From the NCBI RefSeq assembly GCF_900114605.1, contig NZ_FOTP01000001.1, positions 62,001-126,000 of the forward strand: a DNA stretch of 64,000 nucleotides, written 5' to 3'. The notes under the pieces were generated by a model, which saw only the letters and a list, made by a program, of their open reading frames with translations, was not told the origin of the DNA and did not search any database. Source of the stretch: Bradyrhizobium sp. NFR13 (GTDB lineage: Bacteria; Pseudomonadota; Alphaproteobacteria; Rhizobiales; Xanthobacteraceae). Below, piece after piece: positions 56,554-64,000 of the stretch. Position 1 is the first letter of the stretch. Each line of letters begins with the position of its first letter. The position numbers and the translations under genes are program-made.

Positions 56554-57138
56554 ATGGACATGACTGGGAATGGCACCATCACCGAGACCCAGCGCGACGA
56601 GGCGGGTCTCGCCCACGCGCACGAGGCGCAGCTCTCGGCGGCGTTGGCGCGCTGTGCAGCCGGCGATCATGCGGCCCTGCAGATGATCTATAACAGCGAA
56701 GCCCCGAAGATGATTGGCATCGCCCGCCGCATCCTGTTCCGGCAGGATCTCGCGGAGGAAGCCGTGCACGACGCCTTCGTGCGGATCTGGTCCGCCGCCG
56801 CCTCGTTCGATCCGCATCGCGGCTCAGCCCGCGGCTGGCTCTATGCGGTGGTACGTAAGCCCGCGCTCAGCATTCACCGCAACGAGCATCGCTATGATGC
56901 GTCCGATGACAGCGCGCTCGATATCGACTGCGCGGCGACCGTGACGCGGATGCCCGAGACATCGGCGCTCCGCAAATGCCTGGAGGGTATCGACCGGCCG
57001 CGCCGCGATGCCGTGGTATTGGCCTATGTCCATGGCATGAACTATGGCGAACTGGCCGGACGGCTGAAGGTGCCGCTCGGCACCGTGAAGAGCTGGGTCC
57101 GCCGCAGTCTGTTCTCGCTGCAGGAGTGCATGGGATGA
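56554..57138 (+). CDS. ECF RNA polymerase sigma factor
   Basis: A 194-residue sigma-70-family factor. Region 2 is 'IYNSEAPKMIGIARRILFRQ' and 'DLAEEAVHDAFVRIWSAAAS', with the core-binding helix. Region 4 is 'AVVLAYVHGMNYGELAGRLK' and 'VPLGTVKSWVRRSLFSLQEC', the -35 recognition helix-turn-helix. It is of the SigK/RskA-paired type. The stop overlaps the start of the anti-sigma gene (ATGA). Start could be 56554 or the ATG at 56560, which has better spacing to AAGGG. Regulon not identifiable here. Confidence 0.93.
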   Translation: MDMTGNGTITETQRDEAGLAHAHEAQLSAALARCAAGDHAALQMIYNSEAPKMIGIARRILFRQDLAEEAVHDAFVRIWSAAASFDPHRGSARGWLYAVVRKPALSIHRNEHRYDASDDSALDIDCAATVTRMPETSALRKCLEGIDRPRRDAVVLAYVHGMNYGELAGRLKVPLGTVKSWVRRSLFSLQECMG

Positions 57139-57899
57139 GCATGCGCGACGACAACACGCATTCCACCGACGATCTTGCGGCCGACTATGTGATGGGCCTG
57201 CTGGAAGGCGCGGAGCTTGCCGCTGCCGAAGCGCGCATGACCGACGATGCCGAGTTCGCCAGGGCCGTCAGCGCCTGGCGTGAGCGATTGGCCGATCTCG
57301 ACGCCACGGCCGACGCGCTCGCCCCCAGTGCCGCGCTGTGGGACCGCATCGCCGACTCCACCAGGGTCAAACCCGAGATTCCGCTGCCCGGCGCCCGCGC
57401 CGCGCTGCGCGGCGCAACGCTGTGGGACAATATCAGCTTCTGGCGCGGCGCCGGTATCGGCGGGGTGTTCGCGGCCCTGATGCTTGTGGTGGTGCTGATC
57501 GGCGCCCTCGCAACGTCACGCCAGCTGCGCCGTGAACTGATTGCGCTGGCTCAGCGCAAGCCGATCTATGTCGCCGTGCTGGTCAACGACACCACCAGGG
57601 AAGCCGGCGCCATCGTCAACACCTTCTCCGACGGCCGGGTCGAACTGATCCCGCTGCGCCCGATCGACGTCCCCGCCGGCCGCACGCTGCAGGTCTGGAC
57701 CCTGTGGGATCGCAGCATCGGTCCGAAGTCCATCGCCGTCACCAGCCAGTCGCGCACCCTGCAGCTCGATCTCGAAGAGCTGCCGGAAGCCGTCCCGGAT
57801 CAGCAGTTCGAGATCACGCTTGAGCCGGAAGGCGGCTCGCCGATCGGGCAACCGACCGGGCCGACCCTGTTCAAGGGCAATGCCGCAAGGGCGTTGTAA
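57135..57899 (+). CDS. Membrane anti-sigma factor (RskA-like)
   Basis: The ATG at 57135 overlaps the sigma stop, giving 254 residues. The cytoplasmic N-terminal part (1-100) has the anti-sigma helices 'LAADYVMGLLEGAELAAAEA' and 'ARAVSAWRERLADLDATADA'. One membrane helix (about 107-127) follows, then a periplasmic RskA domain ('PRPIDVPAGRTLQVWTLWDR'-like, 'LEELPEAVPDQQFEITLEPE', 'EGGSPIGQPTGPTLF'). It should hold the sigma factor at the membrane until a signal triggers release. No zinc-binding HxxxCxxC is seen, so it is not a ZAS type. Confidence 0.92.
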   Translation: MSMRDDNTHSTDDLAADYVMGLLEGAELAAAEARMTDDAEFARAVSAWRERLADLDATADALAPSAALWDRIADSTRVKPEIPLPGARAALRGATLWDNISFWRGAGIGGVFAALMLVVVLIGALATSRQLRRELIALAQRKPIYVAVLVNDTTREAGAIVNTFSDGRVELIPLRPIDVPAGRTLQVWTLWDRSIGPKSIAVTSQSRTLQLDLEELPEAVPDQQFEITLEPEGGSPIGQPTGPTLFKGNAARAL

Positions 57900-57968
57900 C
57901 GACAGCACCTCAGCCAATGATCATCGTTGCAAGCGACCCAAGGCTCAGAGAACCCGTCTCCCTCGCCG

Positions 57969-59159
57969 TCATCTCGGCGTCGGAACGGAGCCTGTCGATT
58001 CCGGTCCACGATCTGGCGACAGGATAGTCCCCTCGGGTGATTGGACGGATCGTGCTGGTAACGGATTGGACACACTATAGCTTCGCTTCCTGCGCGTTGC
58101 CCCTCGCTCATCAATGTAGACCTCAGCTGTCAATACGCGATCGTTTGCCGTATTGAAGGCATCCGTCAGGATCCTGGTGCAATCTGATCCGATCAGATTG
58201 AGACAGGAACGCCAGATGTGGCGTGAAACCAGAGCAAAATGCGGTTGAAAAGCTTCGATGGAGGTCGCCGAGTAATTCATCTGCCAGACAAAATCGCGCC
58301 AGTCTCCGATATTGCCGTTTCCGTTGCTCAGAATGTAAGTAGCATAAGCTTTGGTCTGGCAATCGAGAGTGTAAGCCGGCTTCGTCGAACCATCAGCCAG
58401 CAATAAAATAGTCGGCTGAGACGCTCGATCTTCCCAACATGCCCGCGTGAGAGTATCGACGATCACCCACATGTTCATCTCCAGGGCGTCACGATAGAGC
58501 GGCAGCAAAGTAACGACCGGACCCAGGCTGGCGAAGCTCAGGTTAAGCAGATCATCCACGATCGTCGTTGCCTGATTGATCGCCTTGACGCCGAAAATAG
58601 CAGCTTTTGCGGAGGCTGAAATGACCGGCACTTCGCCGATTAGCTTGTCACGTATTGTAGAAAGCTGTGCGTTCGCACTCTCATTAAACAGCGAGCTGAG
58701 AGCCAATCGATACAGCGCGTAATCAAGACGCGCCATTTTCTCATCGAAGAACTGGCAGATGCGCGGCGCTACGAAATCAATGGCATTGACCGTTCCCACC
58801 TCTTCCTTTGTGACTTTATCCATCCAGTTCGGAGCTGCTCCACCCCCCTTTGCGTCAGGGTAGAGGCACTGGTAGCTCTCGAACGCGACCGCCAGCGCAG
58901 CCTTGAGATTTCCTTCGATGGCATTGACATCGGTTCGGTTGTGCGAGCCCTGCCGCGCGGCCGCCATTAGCACGCCGATCAGCATATACGATCTGAATAG
59001 TCGATGACTCTTGGTCTGAGCCGTGAACAGGACAACGTCTTCGGCCTGCGCGACAACACCGCCGCGCCGCGTGAACTCGGCACATCCGGCCAACACCGAT
59101 GTAGCAAACACAAGCGCCGTCATTCGCGCAGTAAAGCGCGTCGCGAATCCTGAAAACAT
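57969..59159 (-). CDS. Orphan lipoprotein of unknown function, low GC
   Basis: From the ATG at 59159 the product is 396 residues with a lipoprotein signal ('FATSVLAGCAEFTRRG'; lipobox L-A-G-C). The mature part is mainly helical, with 'AQAEDVVLFTAQTKSHRLFR', 'FFDEKMARLDYALYRLALSS', 'AKAAIFGVKAINQATTIVDD' and a few cysteines ('YQCLYP', 'RICQFF', 'SCLNLIGSDCTRIL'). The tail is Pro/Ser-rich. I recognise no family. The coding sequence is AT-richer than its neighbours, which suggests acquisition. It is convergent with the anti-sigma gene, so a link to the sigma regulon is not implied. Confidence 0.75.
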   Translation of the reverse strand: MFSGFATRFTARMTALVFATSVLAGCAEFTRRGGVVAQAEDVVLFTAQTKSHRLFRSYMLIGVLMAAARQGSHNRTDVNAIEGNLKAALAVAFESYQCLYPDAKGGGAAPNWMDKVTKEEVGTVNAIDFVAPRICQFFDEKMARLDYALYRLALSSLFNESANAQLSTIRDKLIGEVPVISASAKAAIFGVKAINQATTIVDDLLNLSFASLGPVVTLLPLYRDALEMNMWVIVDTLTRACWEDRASQPTILLLADGSTKPAYTLDCQTKAYATYILSNGNGNIGDWRDFVWQMNYSATSIEAFQPHFALVSRHIWRSCLNLIGSDCTRILTDAFNTANDRVLTAEVYIDERGATRRKRSYSVSNPLPARSVQSPEGTILSPDRGPESTGSVPTPR

Positions 59160-59499
59160 GACCGCCCCCAAGCAAATCTTTGATTTGTAATGAGGTGAAG
59201 CTCGCCAGATTCGCGACGCATCCAGTAGTTGATATTTATCAGGTCATTTCTTTTGATTGATTTATCCACATCAATCGCCTTTGGGTTGAGTGTCCATTCG
59301 CGCGCCTAAGGCAGCGCGGCGGCGCCTGTCGCGTCGTCGAGGAAGACGACTCACCGACCGAGCATGTATTGCTCCAAGGGCAGTGCCGCGCGGGCGTTGT
59401 CGTCTCGCGGCGATCGGTGTTGGCCATTGAACGCTTCGGCCTGCGGAAGCGACAAACGGCCAGTATTCGGCGTCGAATGGCGCGGTGCGGAGAGAGTGC
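59160..59499. other. Divergent intergenic region, AT-rich part at 59220-59280
   Basis: About 340 bases between the lipoprotein gene and the membrane protein gene. The AT-rich stretch holds the inverted repeat and DnaA-box-like site at 59255-59276. Open frames on both strands further along look like chance. Promoters of both genes are expected. Confidence 0.5.
59255..59276. promoter_or_regulatory. Inverted repeat enclosing a perfect DnaA-box sequence
   Basis: GATTGAT and ATCAATC are 7-base arms around an 8-base centre, and TTATCCACA, the DnaA-box consensus, lies at 59262-59270 inside it. It is about 96 bases ahead of the lipoprotein start. A single box by chance is possible; a regulator site is an equal option. 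Confidence 0.4.
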
Positions 59500-60561
59500 A
59501 TGCGATATTCGACCGATGATCTGCGCGCGGCTGTCACAGCCGGCGTGCTTCCGTCCACGCAGTTCGACGCCCTGCTGGCTTTCCTCGCTGCGCGTGTGCC
59601 GGAGCAGCCGGCTGCCGGGCCCAAATTCGATGTCGTGCATTTGCTCTGGTATGCCGGCGCGCTGGTGGTGATATCAGCGATGGGGCTGTTCTCGACGCTG
59701 GCGTTTTCGCAAATGGGCGGACCGGCTCTGACCACCACTGCACTCGTCTATGCCGGCCTGTTCACCGCCGCCGGACACTATCTCTGGACCGTCAAGAAGC
59801 TGCGCACACCGGGCGGTCTGCTGATCGCGGTCGCCGTTGCGATGACGCCGCTCGCCGTGTTCGGCATCCAGGATGCTTATGGTGCATGGACCCAATTCGG
59901 CAAGCCGGCGGCGATGCGCGATTTTTATGTCTGGATCAAGGGCAGCTTCGTCTTCATGGAGCTCGCCACCATCGCCGCAGCGATCGCGGCACTGCACTTC
60001 TATCGCTTTCCCTTCATCGTCTTCATCATGGCGGTCGCGCTGTGGTTCCTGTCGATGGACGTCGTGCCGTGGATCACCGGTGCGGGCTATGGCAACTGGG
60101 AAATGTCGCGCAAGATTTCGATCTGGTTCGGCCTCGGCATTCTGGTTGCTGCGGTGATCGTCAACCTGCGCCAGCGCAGCGGCGACTTCGCATTCTGGCT
60201 TTATCTGTTCGGCGTGCTGACATTCTGGGGCGGCATCACCGCCACCTCGAACGGCACCAATCTCGACAAGGCGCTATACTGCCTGCTGAATATCGGCTTC
60301 CTGCTGATCTCGGTCGCTTTGTCACGGCGGGTGTTCGCGGTGTTCGGCACCATCGGCATTGCGATCTATCTCGGCGATCTCGCGGAGAAGCTGTTCAAGG
60401 ATTCGATGCTGTTCCCGTTCGCCCTGTCGCTGATCGGCGTCGGCATCATTGCGCTGGGGCTATATGTGAACCGCCACCAGCGCGACATCAGCGCCTGGGT
60501 TGACGCGCGCCTGCCCGCATCGCTCAAGCGCCTGCGGGCGGAGCCGGCCGGACAGGCGTGA
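59500..60561 (+). CDS. Multi-pass membrane protein (DUF2157-like)
   Basis: The ATG at 59500 (GGAGAGAG ahead) gives 353 residues. A short soluble N-terminal part ('YSTDDLRAAVTAGVLPSTQF') precedes about nine to ten helices, starting with 'LLWYAGALVVISAMGLFSTL' and including 'TALVYAGLFTAAGHYLWTV', 'IGFLLISVALSRRVFAVFGT' and 'MLFPFALSLIGVGIIALGLY'. The N-terminal 'reverse-handed' layout resembles DUF2157 proteins, which have no known function. No channel or enzyme motif seen. Confidence 0.8.
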   Translation: MRYSTDDLRAAVTAGVLPSTQFDALLAFLAARVPEQPAAGPKFDVVHLLWYAGALVVISAMGLFSTLAFSQMGGPALTTTALVYAGLFTAAGHYLWTVKKLRTPGGLLIAVAVAMTPLAVFGIQDAYGAWTQFGKPAAMRDFYVWIKGSFVFMELATIAAAIAALHFYRFPFIVFIMAVALWFLSMDVVPWITGAGYGNWEMSRKISIWFGLGILVAAVIVNLRQRSGDFAFWLYLFGVLTFWGGITATSNGTNLDKALYCLLNIGFLLISVALSRRVFAVFGTIGIAIYLGDLAEKLFKDSMLFPFALSLIGVGIIALGLYVNRHQRDISAWVDARLPASLKRLRAEPAGQA

Positions 60562-60572
60562 TATCGCCGGAC

Positions 60573-62546
60573 CTATTCCGCGCGCACCTTCTTCGGTTCC
60601 ACGATCTCGAATCCCGGCGAGAATTCGTCCAGCAGGCTGAACAATTCGCGCAGCTTGAGCGGATTGCCGGTGAGCGACGTCTCTCCGGCGGCCACACTGT
60701 CCGCGAAGGTGCGCTGCTTCAGCGTGATGGCGTCGAGCGCTGCGCGGGTCAGCGTCACGCTGGCGTCGGCATTGTCCGAAAGTTTGCCCGCCCTGTGCGT
60801 CAGCGCTGAATTCTCGAGATTCATCACGTAGGTTTCATTGAGATCGGTGAAGGTCCAGTTGATGACGATCTTCTTGCCTTCAGCCTTCGCCGCATTGAGC
60901 CGCACCCCGAGAAAATCGAAGGCCAGATCGATGGATACGCCCTTGAGCAGTTCGGCATTCGCCAGCGACGGTCTCTGCGGCCCGACGCCGCTGCGCAGTT
61001 CCAGTGCGCCGAGCAGGTAAGCATTCCGCCACGTCGCCGCCTCGCTCTGATAACCCAACTGTTCAAGCGCATCGGCACCGAGATCGCGCGCCTCCTTGTT
61101 CGACGGATCGGCGAACACGACCTGACTCATGACGCCGGCCACCCAGCGATATTGCCCTGCCTTGAAATCCTCGCGCGCGCGTTTGATCGTGGCGTCCGCA
61201 CCGCCCATGTATTCGACTTGCTTCTTCGCCGCCTCTGCGCGCGGCAGCGGATTGAGGTCGGCGGGATTCGCGTCATACCAGCCAAGATAGAACTGATAGA
61301 CCGCCTTGGCGTTGTGGCTCAGCGTACCGTAATAGCCGCGCGACGCCCAATCACTCGCCAGCGACGACGGCAGCTTCAATTGCTCCGCGATCTCCGTCGA
61401 TGTGAGGCCGTGATTGAGCAATCGCACGGCCTGGTCGTGGATGAATTTGTAGAGATCGCGCTGTTTCTTGAGAAAATCGACGATGCGCGCGTTGCCCCAC
61501 ATCGGCCAGTGGTGCTGCGCGATCACGGTATCCGTCCTGTCGCCATAGCGCTCGATCGCGTCGGCTATGTAGCGCGACCACATCCGGCCGTCGCGGATTT
61601 CCGCGCCGCGGATGGTGTAGAGATTATGCATGGTGTGGGTGGCATCTTCCGCCATGTTCAGCAATTTGAACTGCGGAAAGTACAAGATCATCTCGCTTGG
61701 GGCTTCCGAGCCCGGTACCAGATGAAATTCGATCTCGACGCCATCGACCATGCGCGTCTCGTAGGACTGCTTGATCAGGTCGTTCGGCGGGATCAACGAG
61801 ATCGTCCCCCTCGCCAATGCCTTGCCCAAGCCGGTATCGACCTGGGCGCGCTCCCCGACCGGCAGCGCGCTGCCGAACTGGTATTGCGCACGGCGCGACA
61901 TCGCATTGCCGGCAATGATATTCTCCGCCACCGCATGTTCCATGAAGCCGTCGGGTGCGATCACCTTGACCTTGCCCTGCCTGGCGTCCTCTTCGCTGAT
62001 GACGCCCTTGGCGCCGCCGAAGTGATCGGCATGGCTGTGGGTGTAGATCACGGCGGCAACGGGCTTCGCAGGCCGGTTCTTCAGATAAAGGTCGAGCGCG
62101 GCTTTTGCGGTCTCGTTCGACAGCAGCGGATCGATCAGGATCAGGCCGCTGTCGCCCTCGATGATGGTCATGTTGGAAATATCGAGCCCGCGCACTTGAT
62201 AGACGCGCTCGCTGACCTTGAAGAGGCCGTTGATCGCGTTGAGCTGCGCCTGTCGCCACAGGCTGGGATTGACCGTCGCCGGCACGGAGTCGTTTTGCAG
62301 GAACGCATAGGGCCTGGTGTCCCATGCCGGCCTGCCGTCCGGCCCGGCAATCACGCCATCCGGCAGCGTCGCGATGAAGCCACGCCTGACATCATCGAAA
62401 TCGGCGCGGTCGGCGAAGGGCAGCGTCTTTAGCAGCGCTTCGTTCAGCCCCTTCGTCGCCGGCTCGGCGTCCCTGGACTCCGCGAGGCATGGCGCTGTTG
62501 CAAATCCTATTGCGGTGCACAGCAATATTGTTGGCATCACGCGCAT
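60573..62546 (-). CDS. Alkyl-sulfatase-like metallo-beta-lactamase-fold hydrolase
   Basis: From the ATG at 62546 (GAGGG seven bases ahead) the product is 657 residues with a signal peptide ending 'PCLAES'. The zinc motif H-x-H-x-D-H ('YTHSHADHFGGAKG') is near residue 168. 'GYYGTLSHNAKAVYQFYLGW' and 'PLPRAEAAKKQVEYMGGADA' belong to the dimerisation domain, and an SCP2-like C-terminal domain ends the protein ('LTRAALDAITLKQRTFADSV'). This is the SdsA/BDS1 type, which releases sulfate from alkyl sulfates in the periplasm. Primary versus secondary alkyl specificity is not readable. Confidence 0.93.
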   Translation of the reverse strand: MRVMPTILLCTAIGFATAPCLAESRDAEPATKGLNEALLKTLPFADRADFDDVRRGFIATLPDGVIAGPDGRPAWDTRPYAFLQNDSVPATVNPSLWRQAQLNAINGLFKVSERVYQVRGLDISNMTIIEGDSGLILIDPLLSNETAKAALDLYLKNRPAKPVAAVIYTHSHADHFGGAKGVISEEDARQGKVKVIAPDGFMEHAVAENIIAGNAMSRRAQYQFGSALPVGERAQVDTGLGKALARGTISLIPPNDLIKQSYETRMVDGVEIEFHLVPGSEAPSEMILYFPQFKLLNMAEDATHTMHNLYTIRGAEIRDGRMWSRYIADAIERYGDRTDTVIAQHHWPMWGNARIVDFLKKQRDLYKFIHDQAVRLLNHGLTSTEIAEQLKLPSSLASDWASRGYYGTLSHNAKAVYQFYLGWYDANPADLNPLPRAEAAKKQVEYMGGADATIKRAREDFKAGQYRWVAGVMSQVVFADPSNKEARDLGADALEQLGYQSEAATWRNAYLLGALELRSGVGPQRPSLANAELLKGVSIDLAFDFLGVRLNAAKAEGKKIVINWTFTDLNETYVMNLENSALTHRAGKLSDNADASVTLTRAALDAITLKQRTFADSVAAGETSLTGNPLKLRELFSLLDEFSPGFEIVEPKKVRAE

Positions 62547-62652
62547 GGCAATCCCTCGCAGACCGCGGCCGCATCGCCGGATTTGAGTATTGAACCCGGA
62601 ATCCGAATGACGCATCCTGATTGAACCATAGAATACGCCAAGGGAGACGATC

Positions 62653-63042
62653 ATGACCACACGCCGCACGGTTCTGCTGTCTCTCGCGATCCCTCTTGTC
62701 GCGCTGCTGCCGGCGCAGGCCGCCTCGCCGCTGAAGAGGCTCGATCCAGACAAGGACGGCACCGTGGATCTCAACGAGGCCAAGGCCGCGGCGTCCGCAT
62801 TGTTCGACAAGCTCGACCGCGATCATGACGGCACGCTGGATGTGAAGGAGCTGCGCGGCCGGCTCACTGCGAAGGAATTTGCCGCCGCCAATCCCGACAA
62901 GGATGGCACCCTCGACAAGGCGGAATATCTCGCCCTCGTCGAAGCGCGTTTCCGCGCCGCCAATCCGGACAATGACGGCACACTCGACGCAAGGGAACTC
63001 GGCTCACCCGCCGGCAGGGCATTGCTGAAGCTGCTGCTGTAG
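62653..63042 (+). CDS. Secreted EF-hand protein
   Basis: A 129-residue protein with a signal peptide ('LALLPAQA'-type end at residue about 23) and four EF-hand loops of the D-x-D-x-D-G kind at residues 31-42, 55-66, 80-91 and 104-115. Loops 1 and 2 begin with Asp, loops 3 and 4 with Asn. AAGGGAG precedes the ATG. It should bind calcium in the periplasm. It is divergent from the alkyl-sulfatase-like gene with 106 bases between starts. Function unknown. Confidence 0.92.
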   Translation: MTTRRTVLLSLAIPLVALLPAQAASPLKRLDPDKDGTVDLNEAKAAASALFDKLDRDHDGTLDVKELRGRLTAKEFAAANPDKDGTLDKAEYLALVEARFRAANPDNDGTLDARELGSPAGRALLKLLL

Positions 63043-63082
63043 GGCCCTTTCATCGCCCCGAGACTCGCCCCATATTCCGGCC

Positions 63083-64000
63083 ATGGCGAAGAAACCCGAC
63101 ACTCCGAAAAATCCCGCAAAATCAGTCAAAACGCCCAAAGCCAAACCCGGCGCCGGCCGTCCCGAGGTCAAGCCGATCGGGCCTGCGCTGGCGGAGCTGC
63201 TGAATCCCGCGATCAATCGCGGCGATGCCGGCATGGGCTCGGGCACCGGGTTGCAGCCGCCGCCGACCAATTCCTTCGAGCGCCGCTCGGGCGGCGAGGC
63301 TGCGGTGCATCGCGCGCGCAAATCGACGCCGAAGAAATTCGAGGGTGACGACGCTGCGCGCCCGACGCCGCTGCAGCCGTTTCCGCAGCCCGTGGTCGCG
63401 CCTTATGCGCCGCGGCTGAGCGAGCAGAAGGGTCTCGAGGAAGCGCCGCAGGCGAATTACAACACCTCGGCCTCGATCCCGACGCTGGACCCGGAACTGG
63501 CCAAGCAGCTCGGTTTCACCACCGAGGAGGAAGACGCCGAGGCGCTGACGGCGCGCCCGCCGCGCAACAAGATGGAAGCGCTCGGCGTCGCCGCAACGGC
63601 CGATGCGCTGGACGCACTGATCCGCGACGGCCGTCCGGAGTTCAAGGACCAGAAAGTCTGGACGCCGCACCGTCCGCCGCGCCCGGAGAAATCCGAAGGC
63701 GGCGTGCGCTTCGAGCTGAAATCGGAATATGAGCCGAAGGGCGACCAGCCCACCGCGATCAAGGAACTGGTGGAAGGCATCGAGCGCAACGACCGCACGC
63801 AGGTGCTGCTCGGCGTCACCGGCTCCGGCAAGACCTACACCATGGCCAAGGTGATCGAGGCCACGCAGCGCCCCGCCATCATCCTGGCGCCGAACAAGAC
63901 GCTGGCGGCACAGCTCTATGGCGAGTTCAAGAACTTCTTTCCCGACAACGCGGTCGAGTATTTCGTCAGCTATTACGACTACTACCAGCCGGAAGCCTAC
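63083..64000 (+). CDS. uvrB: Excinuclease ABC subunit B with long N-terminal extension (3' end outside window)
   Basis: The frame from the ATG at 63083 runs to the window end, 306 codons. The conserved UvrB part begins near residue 208 ('[20 protein letters not shown]'), with Walker A '[16 protein letters not shown]' near residue 243, '[17 protein letters not shown]' and the beta-hairpin start '[14 protein letters not shown]'. It is the damage-verification helicase of nucleotide excision repair. About 200 residues of Lys/Pro-rich sequence precede the usual start; no stop interrupts it, and no better start was found, but the first ATG has a weak ribosome site. Confidence 0.96.
   Translation, partial: MAKKPDTPKNPAKSVKTPKAKPGAGRPEVKPIGPALAELLNPAINRGDAGMGSGTGLQPPPTNSFERRSGGEAAVHRARKSTPKKFEGDDAARPTPLQPFPQPVVAPYAPRLSEQKGLEEAPQANYNTSASIPTLDPELAKQLGFTTEEEDAEALTARPPRNKMEALGVAATADALDALIRDGRPEFKDQKVWTPHRPPRPEKSEGGVRFELKSEYEPKGDQPTAIKELVEGIERNDRTQVLLGVTGSGKTYTMAKVIEATQRPAIILAPNKTLAAQLYGEFKNFFPDNAVEYFVSYYDYYQPEAY

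Noticed and set aside
56362-56817. 151-codon minus-strand frame overlapping the ECF sigma start
   Set aside because: It is antisense to the sigma gene over most of its length; the free part has some protein-like character, but no start or family supports a gene.
59239-59738. Minus-strand frames (133 and 155 codons) between the lipoprotein and membrane protein genes
   Set aside because: They overlap the start of a supported plus-strand membrane protein and have no ribosome site or motif.

Overview
The window looks like chromosomal DNA of an alphaproteobacterium of the Bradyrhizobium / Rhodopseudomonas / Tardiphaga / Afipia group (Nitrobacteraceae). The evidence is GC-rich coding bias, an MbfA-type ferritin-like iron exporter preceded by an Irr-type iron control element, a serC leader RNA in front of a serC-serA operon, DUF3551 and DUF992 secreted proteins, and intergenic palindromic repeats typical of these genomes. 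This assignment is an inference from gene content; no rRNA or marker comparison was possible. I saw no convincing tRNA, rRNA, CRISPR array, insertion sequence or prophage.

Region 1-16.6 kb: a truncated beta-lactamase-like serine hydrolase, an HPP-CBS membrane protein, a carboxymuconolactone decarboxylase-like protein, a YbaK deacylase and a small DUF3551 protein. These are followed by an iron-uptake operon (TonB-dependent siderophore receptor, PepSY membrane protein, small membrane protein), a chemoreceptor, an EamA exporter, a TIM-barrel isomerase, the iron exporter mbfA, a Bug-type binding protein and a phytase-like esterase.

Region 16.6-36.8 kb: three tandem chemoreceptors with nearly identical signalling domains, the serine biosynthesis operon serC-serA with a structured leader and a hairpin-rich spacer, GNAT/GST genes, two outer-membrane beta-barrels, glmM, an L-lactate dehydrogenase, a secreted hydrolase, aroE, and a SulP transporter with an adjacent XRE regulator.

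Region 36.8-64 kb: a P-loop kinase and an EF-G-like GTPase, two DUF992 proteins, aspartate aminotransferase, a GT87 membrane glycosyltransferase, a PQQ sugar dehydrogenase, PlsC, an aldo/keto reductase, a low-GC HEPN-like gene, a DUF1800-DUF1501 pair, a two-PAS diguanylate cyclase, two GSTs, an ECF sigma/anti-sigma pair, a low-GC orphan lipoprotein, a membrane protein, an alkyl-sulfatase-like metallo-hydrolase, an EF-hand protein, and the start of uvrB with a long N-terminal extension.

Iron handling (uptake at 4.3-8.1 kb, export at 12.5-13.6 kb) and signal sensing (four chemoreceptors, one diguanylate cyclase, one ECF pair) are the main recurring themes. Most of the rest is housekeeping. I did not find a clear multi-gene undescribed system. 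The best leads are non-coding structures (a cloverleaf-like repeat at 46.1 kb, the serC-serA spacer array, the 36.8 kb palindrome), two low-GC orphan genes, and an iron-uptake operon whose first two genes have no ATG start.
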